Positions 1 through 8,213 of a DNA stretch of 45,132 nucleotides are shown one piece after another (position 1 is the first letter of the stretch; each line of letters begins with the position of its first letter). Location of the stretch: the NCBI GenBank assembly GCA_020845895.1, contig JADLEX010000058.1, positions 1-45,132 of the forward strand, written 5' to 3'. Under the pieces are notes generated by a model that made no database searches, was not told where the DNA came from, and worked only from the letters and a program-made list of their open reading frames with translations. The DNA comes from Deltaproteobacteria bacterium (GTDB taxonomy: Bacteria; Lernaellota; Lernaellaia; JACKCT01). Made by a program: the position numbers and the translations under genes.

Positions 1-74
1 ACAAGGACCTGTGGATGCTTCAGTCCGCCCTCAATGCGGGCGCGGAGCTTGACCGGAAAGAGGGCGTGGCGTAA
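1..74 (+). CDS. C-terminal fragment of an unidentified protein
   Basis: Reading from base 3 there is an open frame that ends at the TAA at 72-74 and encodes KDLWMLQSALNAGAELDRKE followed by GVA. It is cut by the left edge. The residue mix is ordinary for a soluble protein tail, and the next gene begins about 50 bases later. No family can be named from 23 residues. It could also be a chance open frame. Confidence 0.4.
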   Translation, partial: KDLWMLQSALNAGAELDRKEGVA

Positions 75-126
75 CCATGTTTAACCGAACCGCCGATCCA
101 CTTTCCACGGAGAATGGGACAGGCTC

Positions 127-993
127 ATGACGACCTATTCCCGCTGGGCAGCGCTTTTTCTTTTTACGTGTCTCGTGTCCGGTCCCTTCCTGGGCGGTTG
201 CGGCGGCGGGGATGACGACGATTCGCCTTCATCGGACTTCGGCGAACCCGGTGATGACGACGCGCGGGACGATGACGTGGCCGATGACGATTCCACGGAC
301 GACGACGCGCTGGACGACGACACGACCGATGACGATTACGCGGACGACGACTCGCTCGACGACGACACGGCCGATGACGATACCGAGGATGACGATGCGG
401 CCGACGACGATACGGGCCCTTGCGAACCCCGGCTTCATGCCTATGACGGATTTGAAGACTACCCCGTGGGCCTTTGGCGCGACCACGGCGACTGGCTGCT
501 GGTGAGCGAGCAGGTCGAGGTGGAAAAGATCCGCCGCTTCGACTCGTCCCGGGGGTTGAAGGCGCTTCACGTCGGCGGGATGTGGCTCGCCGGGCTCGAA
601 GACTCGAAATACATCTGGCAGGAGTTGATCGGATACGACCTTCCCACCGACACCTGCGATGTCTTCTGGATCGAGATCGACGGAAAGTCGTGGATCACCC
701 CGGGCAACGGCGGCATCGCGGCATGCGTCGCGCCGCGGTTTGGCTACCCGGACAGCGACACGATCTGCGCCGGCACCGACATCCGTGCGTTTTGGACCAA
801 TTTCAAGCTGAAGATCGACAAGGTGAGCCGGACCGTGGACGTGTACGTGGACGACGAACTGCAGGGAACGACGGACATGGAGGCGGACTACCCCGTGTTC
901 ATGTTTCAGGGGGCGTCCGTCTGGGGCGGCTATTACGTCCCCCACATCGCCATGGACGAGTTTTCCATTTACGACGACGGCTACGAGCGCTGA
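127..993 (+). CDS. Lipoprotein with long Asp-rich linker and a C-terminal beta-sandwich-like domain
   Basis: The 288-aa protein begins with a lipoprotein signal: a hydrophobic segment at about residues 8-22 and a lipobox LGGC with the lipidated Cys near residue 25. Residues 29-95 are a linker of repeated DDD triplets separated by one or two other residues (ADDDSTDDDALDDDTTDDD and so on). The linker codons mix GAC and GAT, so it is not a simple DNA repeat. From about residue 97 a Cys-containing globular domain follows (YDGFEDYPVG, then KLKIDKVSRTVDVYVDDELQ). It resembles a concanavalin/LamG-type beta-sandwich with a short ligand-binding strand pattern, but I cannot assign a family. By inference it is anchored in the outer membrane with its domain held away from the surface by the acidic spacer. 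The ATG at 127 is chosen because the signal peptide starts there; the ribosome binding site is weak. Confidence 0.8.
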   Translation: MTTYSRWAALFLFTCLVSGPFLGGCGGGDDDDSPSSDFGEPGDDDARDDDVADDDSTDDDALDDDTTDDDYADDDSLDDDTADDDTEDDDAADDDTGPCEPRLHAYDGFEDYPVGLWRDHGDWLLVSEQVEVEKIRRFDSSRGLKALHVGGMWLAGLEDSKYIWQELIGYDLPTDTCDVFWIEIDGKSWITPGNGGIAACVAPRFGYPDSDTICAGTDIRAFWTNFKLKIDKVSRTVDVYVDDELQGTTDMEADYPVFMFQGASVWGGYYVPHIAMDEFSIYDDGYER

Positions 994-1032
994 TCCGCAT
1001 CGAGCCGCAGGCGGCCGCGCCACAAGCGGGAG

Positions 1033-1100
1033 CCCTCACCCCGGCTCGCGTTGCTCGCCACCCCTCTCCCGTCATGACGGGAGAGGGGCAGGGGTGAGGG
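1033..1100. repeat. Nested palindromic REP-like element
   Basis: An inner perfect palindrome spans 1061-1088 (CCCCTCTCCC, GTCATGAC, GGGAGAGGGG). It is flanked by outer arms CCCTCACCCC (1033-1042) and GGGGTGAGGG (1091-1100), which are also exact reverse complements. The element lies between the lipoprotein gene and the kinase gene. Such CCCTCACCCC/CCCTCTCCC palindromes are widespread intergenic REP-like elements in high-GC bacteria. It can fold into a strong hairpin but lacks a T-tract, so termination is only possible, not shown. Confidence 0.7.
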
Positions 1101-1135
1101 CCGACGCCCGACTGTGCCTCGCCGAATCGCGTCGC

Positions 1136-1141
1136 TATAAT
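1136..1141 (+). promoter_or_regulatory. TATAAT -10 element ahead of the sensor kinase
   Basis: A perfect TATAAT lies only 8 bases before the ATG at 1150. A transcript starting 6-8 bases downstream would begin at or next to the start codon, which implies a leaderless or nearly leaderless message. The matching -35 region (about 1113-1118, TGTGCC) is weak, so this is a candidate only. Confidence 0.4.
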
Positions 1142-1149
1142 CGCGGGCG

Positions 1150-2970
1150 ATGGCGACCAACTCGACGATGACGCGCGTGCGGGCGCGGTTGCGCGGACTG
1201 TCCGCGCTCGGACTGCGTTTCCAGGTCATCGGGCTCATGACCGCGCTCACCGTGTTCCTCGTGCTCGCGCTGGGGAGCGTGTGGCTGCGTCTCATGGAAC
1301 GCAACTTCGTGCGCATGAAATTCGAGACGGGCTCGGCCATTCACGCGTCGTTTCAGGCGATGATCGCGCTCGAATGGGAAGGGCGCACGAGCCTCGTCAT
1401 CGGTGACGCGGACCGGCAGCGGCTGACCGAGATCGCGCTCAACTTCGCGAACCACAACACGCTCACCGAGATCTTCGTGGTGGACGCCGACCGCCGCATC
1501 GCCGGGCATGAGCGGTTCGATCTGCTGGGCGAACCGTACCACGACGAGGACTTCGACAAGGCTTTCGCCGGACTCACGATCGTCCACACCTTTTTGCCGT
1601 CGGACGCGGGCGGCGGCATCGATCCGGACGACCGCGTGCAGATCACCGCGCCGATTTTTTTGGGCAAGCACGTCGCGGGCGCGGTGCGTCTGGGCGTGCC
1701 GATGGGCGACGCGGCGGCGGCGCTGGCCGCCACGCGGCGCGTGCTGATTTTGTACACGATCCTCACGGCGATCCTGACGACGATCGTCGGCACGATCGCG
1801 CTGATGCGCCTCATCATCCGGCCCGTCTCGGAGCTCGCGGCGGCCACGGCGCGCATCACCGAGGGCGACTACGGCCACAAGATTCCCATCCGCTCCGAAA
1901 ACGAAATCGGCGTGCTCGCCCGCGCGCTGGCCAATCTGCACCTCACGCTGCGCGACCGCGACCGCAAGGTCACCGAGCAGCGCACGCACCTGCGCAGCGC
2001 GGCCGAGCGGCTGGAGCGCGCCGAGGCCGAGGTGCTGCAGCAGGATCGTCTCGCGTATCTGGGGCGCGTGACGGCGGGGGTCGCGCACGAGGTCGGCAAT
2101 CCGCTGGGCGCGATCAACAACTACCTCGGCGTGCTGTCGGGTTCGCCCGATCTGGCGGGCGAGGACGCGGAGATCGTCACGCGAATCCAGCGCGAGGTGG
2201 ACCGCATCGACCGCATCATGCGCGAGCTGCTCGATTTTTCGCGCCCGCGCCGCGCGCAGCTCGTCCCGACGGATCTGGCCGAACTCGCGCGCGAGTGCGT
2301 GACGATTCTGCGCGACCAGCGGCAGGTGGACCGCGTAGCGCTCGACGTGTCGGAGCCACCCGCGCCGCTGCCCGAGGTGCAGGTCGATCGCGCGCAGCTC
2401 AAGCAGGTGCTGCTGAATGGGCTCATCAACGCACGCGACGCGATCGCGGCACGCGACGAGAGCGGATCGGGGCGCGTCGAGATCGCGTTCGAGGTCGCGC
2501 CGTTCACCGACACACTGCTGCTCGAATCGCGGCTGCCCGCGGCCGCGAACGGAGAGGACCGCGCGGCGTTTACCGATCTCGCGCGGCGCGGCATCGCGTT
2601 TTCGAGCCCGCCGCCGTTTGCGCGCGATGAGTCGCTCGTGATGGCGCACCTGCGCGACGACGGCCCCGGCCTCGGCGCCGAGCAGGCGCAGCGCGTGTTC
2701 GAGCCGTTCTTTACGACCAAGGAGCCGGGGCGCGGCACCGGGCTCGGACTGGCCATCTGCCAGCGAATCGTCGAGAATTTCGGCGGTGTGCTGCGTTTCG
2801 AGAGCCGCGACGCGGCGCGCGGCGCGCCGACGGGCACGGTGTTTTCGGTCGTGCTGCCGCTCGCGCGGCGCGAACGGGCACGTCCGGCGAATCTGAAGGA
2901 CGACGTGCTCGCGATTCTGGGCGAACCGGAAGACGAACACACATCGGAATCGACGGGCGAACGTCCGTAA
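1150..2970 (+). CDS. Membrane sensor histidine kinase (NtrB/ZraS-like)
   Basis: This 606-aa kinase probably phosphorylates the response regulator encoded 13 bases downstream. Two membrane helices (about residues 24-48 and 197-222) bracket an extracytoplasmic sensor region of about 150 residues. A HAMP linker (about 220-272) follows, then a HisKA domain with phospho-acceptor H313 in GVAHEVGNPLGAINN. The HATPase domain has an N box (N427 in LINARDAI), a G1 motif DDGPGLG, an F box FEPFFTTK and a G2 motif GRGTGLGLAI (about 528-537). The layout of two helices and periplasmic sensor, HAMP and HisKA resembles ZraS/AtoS rather than the six-helix PilS. Because the gene pair lies immediately upstream of a minor-pilin cluster, I infer that it controls pilus genes; the signal is unknown. 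ATG 1150 is chosen because it precedes the first helix directly and sits just after a TATAAT. Confidence 0.92.
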   Translation: MATNSTMTRVRARLRGLSALGLRFQVIGLMTALTVFLVLALGSVWLRLMERNFVRMKFETGSAIHASFQAMIALEWEGRTSLVIGDADRQRLTEIALNFANHNTLTEIFVVDADRRIAGHERFDLLGEPYHDEDFDKAFAGLTIVHTFLPSDAGGGIDPDDRVQITAPIFLGKHVAGAVRLGVPMGDAAAALAATRRVLILYTILTAILTTIVGTIALMRLIIRPVSELAAATARITEGDYGHKIPIRSENEIGVLARALANLHLTLRDRDRKVTEQRTHLRSAAERLERAEAEVLQQDRLAYLGRVTAGVAHEVGNPLGAINNYLGVLSGSPDLAGEDAEIVTRIQREVDRIDRIMRELLDFSRPRRAQLVPTDLAELARECVTILRDQRQVDRVALDVSEPPAPLPEVQVDRAQLKQVLLNGLINARDAIAARDESGSGRVEIAFEVAPFTDTLLLESRLPAAANGEDRAAFTDLARRGIAFSSPPPFARDESLVMAHLRDDGPGLGAEQAQRVFEPFFTTKEPGRGTGLGLAICQRIVENFGGVLRFESRDAARGAPTGTVFSVVLPLARRERARPANLKDDVLAILGEPEDEHTSESTGERP

Positions 2971-2983
2971 CGGATCGAAGGAA

Positions 2984-4378
2984 ATGACCAACAAGAACGG
3001 CCGGATTCTGGTGGTGGACGACGAGGAGCCGATGCGGCACAGCCTCGAAACGCTCCTGCGCCGACAGGGCTACGAAACGGTCTCGGCGACGGACGGGCAG
3101 GCGGGACTCGACACGCTCGAATCGGCGGGGCCCTTCGACGCGGTGCTGTGCGATTTGCGCATGCCGAACGTGGACGGCATGGAGTTCGTGCGCCGCGCGG
3201 TGGAATCCGGCCACGTCATGCCGATCGTCGTGATGAGCGCGTACGGCTCGATCGACAACGCGGTCGAGGCGATGCGCATGGGCGCGTACAGCTTCGTGTC
3301 CAAGCCATTCAAGCCGGGCGAGATCGCCGTGGTGCTCGGCAAGGCGCTCGCGCACGAGGCGCTGGTGGATGAAAACCGCCGCCTGCGCGAGGAGCAGCAA
3401 CGGCAGAACACCTTCGAGGAGATGGTGGGGCGCGACGACCGGATGCGCGAGGTCTTCGACGCCGTCCAGAAGATCGCGCCGTACAAAACGAGCGTGCTCA
3501 TCACCGGCGAATCGGGCACGGGCAAGGAACTCGTTGCGCGCTCGATCCACCGGCGGTCGGCGCGCGCGGGGGCGTTTGTCGCGGTGAACTGCGGGGCGAT
3601 CCCCGAGAACCTGTTGGAATCGGAGCTGTTCGGCCACGTCAAGGGCGCGTTTACCGACGCGCGCTTCGACAAGGCGGGGCTGTTCGTCGAGGCCGACGGC
3701 GGCACGATGTTTCTCGACGAGATCGGCGAGATGCCCAAGCACCTGCAGGTGAAGCTGCTGCGCGCGCTGCAGGAGGAGGAAATCCGCCCGGTGGGTGGCG
3801 GGGTGTCGCGACTCGTGGACGTGCGCATCGTGGCGGCGACGCAGCTCCCTCCCGCGGACCTGGTGCGCGACACGCGGCTGCGCGAGGACCTTTATTACCG
3901 GCTCGCCGTGTTCCCGATCCACATTCCGCCGCTGCGCGACCGGCCGGGCGACATCCCGCTGCTCGTGGAGCACTTCGTGAAGGTGCATCGCGCCCGGATG
4001 GGGATCCGCGTGCAGGGCGTGCGCCAGAAGGCGTTGTCGGCGCTGATGGAATACAACTGGCCCGGCAACGTGCGGGAACTGGAGAACGTCATCGAGCGCG
4101 CGATGGTGCTCGCGGGTTCGGGGTACGTGGAGACCGAGCACCTGAGCGACGTGATCCGTCTGCGGCGCATCGTGAGCGACGCGGGGGTACCGGAACAGAT
4201 GCCGCTCGCGGGCGGGGAGTTGTCGATCAAACAGAACTCGCGCTACCTGGAAGAGGTGGTCATCCGCAAGGCGCTGGCCAAAACGCGCGGCAACCGCACG
4301 ACCGCGGCGAGGATGCTCGAGATCTCGCACCGGACGCTGCTGTACAAGATCCAAGAGTACCAGATCGACGACCTGTGA
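2984..4378 (+). CDS. Sigma-54-dependent response regulator, NtrC family
   Basis: The protein has 464 aa with the standard three-part layout. An N-terminal receiver has the acidic pair D12/D13, phospho-acceptor D57 (CDLRMP) and the Lys of SKPFKP. A AAA+ sigma-54 interaction domain has Walker A GESGTGKE (175-182) and the sigma-54 contact loop GAFTDA (221-226). A C-terminal Fis-type helix-turn-helix covers about residues 425-460 (NRTTAARMLEISHRTLLYKI). It should activate RNA polymerase with sigma-54 at enhancer-dependent promoters once phosphorylated by the kinase upstream. A GAAGGA sequence lies very close to the ATG. In many bacteria PilR, of the same architecture, controls pilin genes, and the pseudopilin genes begin 220 bases downstream. 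No well-formed -24/-12 promoter was found in that gap, so its target may be elsewhere. Confidence 0.95.
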   Translation: MTNKNGRILVVDDEEPMRHSLETLLRRQGYETVSATDGQAGLDTLESAGPFDAVLCDLRMPNVDGMEFVRRAVESGHVMPIVVMSAYGSIDNAVEAMRMGAYSFVSKPFKPGEIAVVLGKALAHEALVDENRRLREEQQRQNTFEEMVGRDDRMREVFDAVQKIAPYKTSVLITGESGTGKELVARSIHRRSARAGAFVAVNCGAIPENLLESELFGHVKGAFTDARFDKAGLFVEADGGTMFLDEIGEMPKHLQVKLLRALQEEEIRPVGGGVSRLVDVRIVAATQLPPADLVRDTRLREDLYYRLAVFPIHIPPLRDRPGDIPLLVEHFVKVHRARMGIRVQGVRQKALSALMEYNWPGNVRELENVIERAMVLAGSGYVETEHLSDVIRLRRIVSDAGVPEQMPLAGGELSIKQNSRYLEEVVIRKALAKTRGNRTTAARMLEISHRTLLYKIQEYQIDDL

Positions 4379-4499
4379 CGGGTCCCGCGGCTCGAATCCG
4401 ACCTCGACATGGGGAAAAGTCCCGCAAACGTGCTACGCAATAACTCACCCCGCTATGCAAAAAGATTCGGATTTTGGTGTTGCGCCCTGCATTTTCCCC

Positions 4500-4528
4500 T
4501 TGGAGATTGTGGAAAAATTCCCTACAAT
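4500..4528 (+). promoter_or_regulatory. Candidate sigma-70 promoter for the minor-pilin operon
   Basis: TTGGAG at 4500-4505 and TACAAT at 4523-4528 are separated by exactly 17 bases. They lie in the AT-richer gap between the response regulator and the first pseudopilin gene. The predicted start is near 4535, leaving a leader of about 60 bases to the ATG at 4598. Each hexamer departs from consensus at one or two positions. Confidence 0.55.
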
Positions 4529-4597
4529 CACCGCACTTAGGTGAGGTGCGGGGTATCGGGGCACAGTTTTTGCTCAAAGCGCACGCGGAGGAATCTC

Positions 4598-5251
4598 ATG
4601 ATGTCTGACGACGAACGGAGCGAGCAGGTTCCCGGCAGCGCGGCGACCGCCGGAAAAAGCGGCGACGAGCGCGGCGGGATCATGCGCGGATTCAGCCTCA
4701 TCGAGCTGCTCGTGGTCATCGCGATCATCTCGATACTCGTGGGCATCGGATTCCTCTCGATGCTGCACTACGGAATGGTCATCCGGGTCAATGCCTCGGC
4801 GCGGGACCTGGGCGGCCACATGCGGGTCGCGCGCGCGGAGGCGATCTCCAGCGGCACGCGCTATCTGTTCCGCTTCTCGCCGAGCCAGGCCTACCTCTAC
4901 GGTCCCTCCAACGTCGGAGGCAACGGCTTCGCGGGATCGGTGAAGTCGAACCTGCTCCAGGAAGGCATCGTGTTCGGCGTGCTGTCGGCCTCGCCGGCGG
5001 TGCCCGGCCACCACTTTCCGCCGTGCGGAATCAACATTCACGGCGGCGGCGCGGCGGACTGCGCCACGCGAGACGTGCTGGTCAACCGCGACGGGACCTT
5101 CAACGTCGACGGCGTCGTGTACATGATTCCCGGTATCGACCAGGCCGGCACGGGCGTCCGCGACGATCGCCAACGCGCGGTGGACTGGTCGGCGTCGTCC
5201 GGCCGCGTGCGCGTCTGGCGTTACTTCGCGTCAATGCACGACTGGCGATAA
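4598..5251 (+). CDS. GspH/FimT-like minor pseudopilin
   Basis: This is a 217-aa prepilin-like protein. The class III signal is GFSLIELLVVIAII: cleavage is expected between G31 and F32, with Glu at mature position 5 and a hydrophobic assembly helix after it. The leader is long (31 residues) if translation starts at 4598, where GGAGG at 4587-4591 lies 6 bases upstream. A shorter start at 4682 (MRGFSLIE) is possible but has a poorer ribosome site. The globular part contains HMRVARAEAISSGTRY, typical of GspH/FimT/FimU proteins. It should be processed by PilD and join the pilus tip or priming complex. It is the first gene of a four-gene minor-pilin operon and is followed closely by the PilV-like gene. 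Confidence 0.88.
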   Translation: MMSDDERSEQVPGSAATAGKSGDERGGIMRGFSLIELLVVIAIISILVGIGFLSMLHYGMVIRVNASARDLGGHMRVARAEAISSGTRYLFRFSPSQAYLYGPSNVGGNGFAGSVKSNLLQEGIVFGVLSASPAVPGHHFPPCGINIHGGGAADCATRDVLVNRDGTFNVDGVVYMIPGIDQAGTGVRDDRQRAVDWSASSGRVRVWRYFASMHDWR

Positions 5252-5256
5252 GGAGG

Positions 5257-5829
5257 ATGGCCTTGCGTCTTTCGACCCATCACGCCGCGGACCGTCGCCG
5301 GTCGAGCGGCTTTTCGCTCGTCGAAGTCATCGTGGCGATGTTCGTCCTCACGGTCGGCATCGCGGCGCTCATCCCGGCACTGAGCTTTAATATCAAGGCC
5401 AACCAGCGGGCGAAGTCGTACGGCATCGCCAACTTTCTGGCCGCGAAGCACATCGAAAAGATCCTGTCCTGGTCGCCTTATGAAAATCAAAGCGGCGTTT
5501 ACGGGATCGAGTCGGACAACGCCGAGCTGTTCGGCAGTTTCCCGAATCAGATGACCCCCGGCGCGAACAACGTCTTCCAACTGACGTCCGAAGTCTTTCA
5601 CAACGGCTACTCGGGCTCGACCGGCTGCAACGGCATCCGCTTCGCGTCGTCGGGCGGCTACTTCGCCGTGGATGAGGGCGAGTTGCTCACGGGGGCGGTG
5701 AATCAGGACGACTGTGCGTCGGGTTCTTACCGGGGCGAGGACTTCAAGATCGTGCGCGTCACGGTGAGCTGGGACGACCGTTTCGGCGGCCACAGCATCG
5801 AGCGTCAGGCGTACGTGACCAAGAACTGA
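5257..5829 (+). CDS. pilV: PilV-like minor pilin
   Basis: The 190-aa protein has a prepilin signal GFSLVEVIVAMFVLTVGIAA; cleavage should follow G18, with Glu at mature position 5 (E23). The stretch that follows (IPALSFNIKANQRAKSYGIANFLAAKHIEKIL) fits PilV/type IV pilus modification proteins. The start is ambiguous: AGGAGG (5251-5256) abuts the ATG at 5257, whereas the in-frame TTG at 5263 has an ideal 6-base spacing. The protein would differ by two residues only. PilV, PilW and PilX form the core of the minor-pilin tip complex that primes pilus assembly. The gene follows the GspH-like gene after a 5-base gap. Confidence 0.85.
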   Translation: MALRLSTHHAADRRRSSGFSLVEVIVAMFVLTVGIAALIPALSFNIKANQRAKSYGIANFLAAKHIEKILSWSPYENQSGVYGIESDNAELFGSFPNQMTPGANNVFQLTSEVFHNGYSGSTGCNGIRFASSGGYFAVDEGELLTGAVNQDDCASGSYRGEDFKIVRVTVSWDDRFGGHSIERQAYVTKN

Positions 5830-5897
5830 TCCGAGAACTGACGGGACCGCGGGTCCGCGCGCGAAGTCGATTCGCGACGCGAACGAAGGAGCGACAG

Positions 5898-8213
5898 ATG
5901 GCGAAACGGCGCGATATGCGAACTTCGGCGAAGCGGACGGTGCGCGGGTTCGTGCATCCGCGGCGTGCGTCGGGGTACGCGCTGGTCTCGGCGATCCTCG
6001 TCATGTTTCTGATCACGCTTCTGGGCATTCTTGCGATGGTGGGGAGCACGAGCGAGCAAAAAGTGGTCGGCAACATCTCCGAGGAGATGCTCATGTCCAC
6101 TTATGGCGAGCAGGGGCTCTCGCGCATCACCTCGCACCTTCATTACATGAACCAGGGTTTGTTCGGCGCGGTGCAGGGCGCGGATTTCGGCGACACCGCG
6201 ACCCGTCAGGTTCTCAACCAGGTTCGCGCCCTCGACCTGTTCGGCTCCGGCGCGTCGCCTTCCCAGGATCAGAACTTCCGTATCGACGCATGGCTCGATC
6301 CGCAAAATTTCCAGGGCCCCTACGATCGAGGCACGTCGCGGCCCGTGGCCATCTCGGTCGTCGTGACGAACCTTCTGTCGGGCTTCACCAAGGCGTTTCG
6401 CGCGAAGGTGCAGCCGACCAGCATCTGGGATTTGGCGTACTTCTCGAAAAATCACATCCCCGAGGCCCGCGCGAGCTGGACCGCCGTGGAAAACTGCGCC
6501 GGGGATGCCTCGTCGTGGTACGGGTGCCAAGCGGTCTTTCACGAGGAAGACGGGATCATCGGCGACATCTATCTGCGCAACTCGAAGGTCAAGCCGGACA
6601 ACGCGCGCTTTTTCGTGCGCGGCGCGCCCACGCTGCAGGGGCAGGTGAGCTGGAAGAACATCGAAGCGTTCGATTACGGCGACGGCGGCGCCTCGCTCAA
6701 TCAGACCGCCGGCGGCAACACGTCCACGGCGGCGCTGCGAGCGGCGTGGGGCTTCCGCAGCTACGCCAAGGACATCGACATGTTCCCCATCGAGATGATA
6801 ACGAACGGCGGCGACGCGCAGGGCTTTCGCGGTCGCGCCGATATCGTGCTGAAAAAGCGCACCAACCGCGTCTGGAAGATTGTCTTTCGTAACGACCTCG
6901 ATGTGGATCAGGACGGCGATTACGAGCAGGATTCGGGCGTGTGGTCGCGTTACGACAACAAGATCGGTGCGAACGACGGTCAGCGCGACTCCAACGACCC
7001 CGGCGTCTTCCTGCTGTACAGCATCCCCTACACCACCGATCAGGATGTCCGCGCGGCGCACTGGGGCGATTCGATGTACCGCCGGCATCAGGCGATGACC
7101 GACGCGGACGTCGGCGGCGAGATCTGGTCGAGCGGCGCGGCGTGGAGTGGGACCGACGTCACGGGCCCCGGCAAGTGCTACGGCGTGCGTCACAACGGCG
7201 AAGCGCTTTTCGATATGAAGCCCGCGTTCGACCCCGAGGACATTCACTACGAAAACTCGTCCGTGGGATTCGACTTTCTCTTCACGCCGAGCGCGGGCGT
7301 TTCGCGTTCGACCTTCCCCGATGCGCTCGGTGGCTGCTCCGGGAACTCGACGGGCATCATCTACGTCGAGGGCGACGTGCTCGTCTCCGGCATCGTGGAC
7401 GGCAACGTCACGATCGTGGCGGCGGGCAACATCATCCTCGACCACGAGGTGCAGTACGAGGAGCACCCGAAGACACAGATCTCGACCAACCCCAACGCGC
7501 CGATCGACATGCTGGGCCTTTTCGCCACCGGCAACATCATCATCCCGAACAGCTACCCCAACACGCTGCCGGACCCGTCGGTCTATCTGCTGCCCGACAA
7601 GGAGCCGCTGCGTTACATCTACTCCGACGACTGGAGCGACGCCGACACCTCGGTCGGCATCACGCTCTCCGGCCGCGGCAACTTCGATCACCCGTATCCG
7701 GGTGTCGCCGACGACGGAAACGAGGAGATCCACGCGGTGATGGTGAGTTTCGGGCGGCAGACGTGCACGTTCAGCGGCGTGACCGCCACGTGCGCCGAGC
7801 CGACGGAAGCCCAGCTTCGCAACTTCCGCACCGGCATTTACGCCCAGGCCCGCACCTCGGACAAGTTCTGGTATTCGAACCAGTTCTACGATTACGCGGG
7901 CGCGGGATTCAACTCGACCGGCAACGACTCGGGCTCGTTGACGATCTGGGGATCGATGATTCAGGAATGGCCGGGCCGAGTCGGGTACGACCACCCGACA
8001 TCGAGCTGCACCGACGGCGTCGGCACCAACTGCCGCCACATGGGTCACGACATGGTGCTGTATCACGACGCCCGGCTGAAGTGGCAGCTCCCCGCCAACC
8101 CGTGGCACATGACGGATAACCCCAACGGCTCCATCCCCTTCGGCAATGCGTCGTGGGATGTCGTGGAATGGGAAAACATCGACCCGAGCGAAGCCTCCGT
8201 GGAGGTCTGGTGA
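5898..8213 (+). CDS. pilX: PilX-like minor pilin with a large C-terminal domain
   Basis: The 771-aa protein starts after a good ribosome site (GAAGGAG, 9 bases before ATG 5898). Its N-terminus has SGYALVSAILVMFLITLLG followed by STSEQKVVGNISEEML, the pattern of the PilX N-terminal domain. The helix lacks Glu at mature position 5 (Ser instead), which is usual for PilX and for GspK-type tip subunits. Family members are typically about 150-250 aa, so some 600 residues are added. In the extension a DVDQDGD loop at about residues 335-341 resembles a calcium-binding DxDxDG motif. The later region VEGDVLVSGIVDGNVTIVAAG looks like a short parallel beta-strand stack, as in polymer-forming or filament-tip domains. 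The stop codon overlaps the ATG of the next gene (TGATG), so the two are translationally coupled. Confidence 0.85.
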   Translation: MAKRRDMRTSAKRTVRGFVHPRRASGYALVSAILVMFLITLLGILAMVGSTSEQKVVGNISEEMLMSTYGEQGLSRITSHLHYMNQGLFGAVQGADFGDTATRQVLNQVRALDLFGSGASPSQDQNFRIDAWLDPQNFQGPYDRGTSRPVAISVVVTNLLSGFTKAFRAKVQPTSIWDLAYFSKNHIPEARASWTAVENCAGDASSWYGCQAVFHEEDGIIGDIYLRNSKVKPDNARFFVRGAPTLQGQVSWKNIEAFDYGDGGASLNQTAGGNTSTAALRAAWGFRSYAKDIDMFPIEMITNGGDAQGFRGRADIVLKKRTNRVWKIVFRNDLDVDQDGDYEQDSGVWSRYDNKIGANDGQRDSNDPGVFLLYSIPYTTDQDVRAAHWGDSMYRRHQAMTDADVGGEIWSSGAAWSGTDVTGPGKCYGVRHNGEALFDMKPAFDPEDIHYENSSVGFDFLFTPSAGVSRSTFPDALGGCSGNSTGIIYVEGDVLVSGIVDGNVTIVAAGNIILDHEVQYEEHPKTQISTNPNAPIDMLGLFATGNIIIPNSYPNTLPDPSVYLLPDKEPLRYIYSDDWSDADTSVGITLSGRGNFDHPYPGVADDGNEEIHAVMVSFGRQTCTFSGVTATCAEPTEAQLRNFRTGIYAQARTSDKFWYSNQFYDYAGAGFNSTGNDSGSLTIWGSMIQEWPGRVGYDHPTSSCTDGVGTNCRHMGHDMVLYHDARLKWQLPANPWHMTDNPNGSIPFGNASWDVVEWENIDPSEASVEVW

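Noticed and set aside
4476-4490. Possible sigma-54 promoter (TTGGTGTTGCGCCCTGCA)
   Set aside because: The GG and GC pairs are 11 bases apart, not the required 10, and the spacing is strict.
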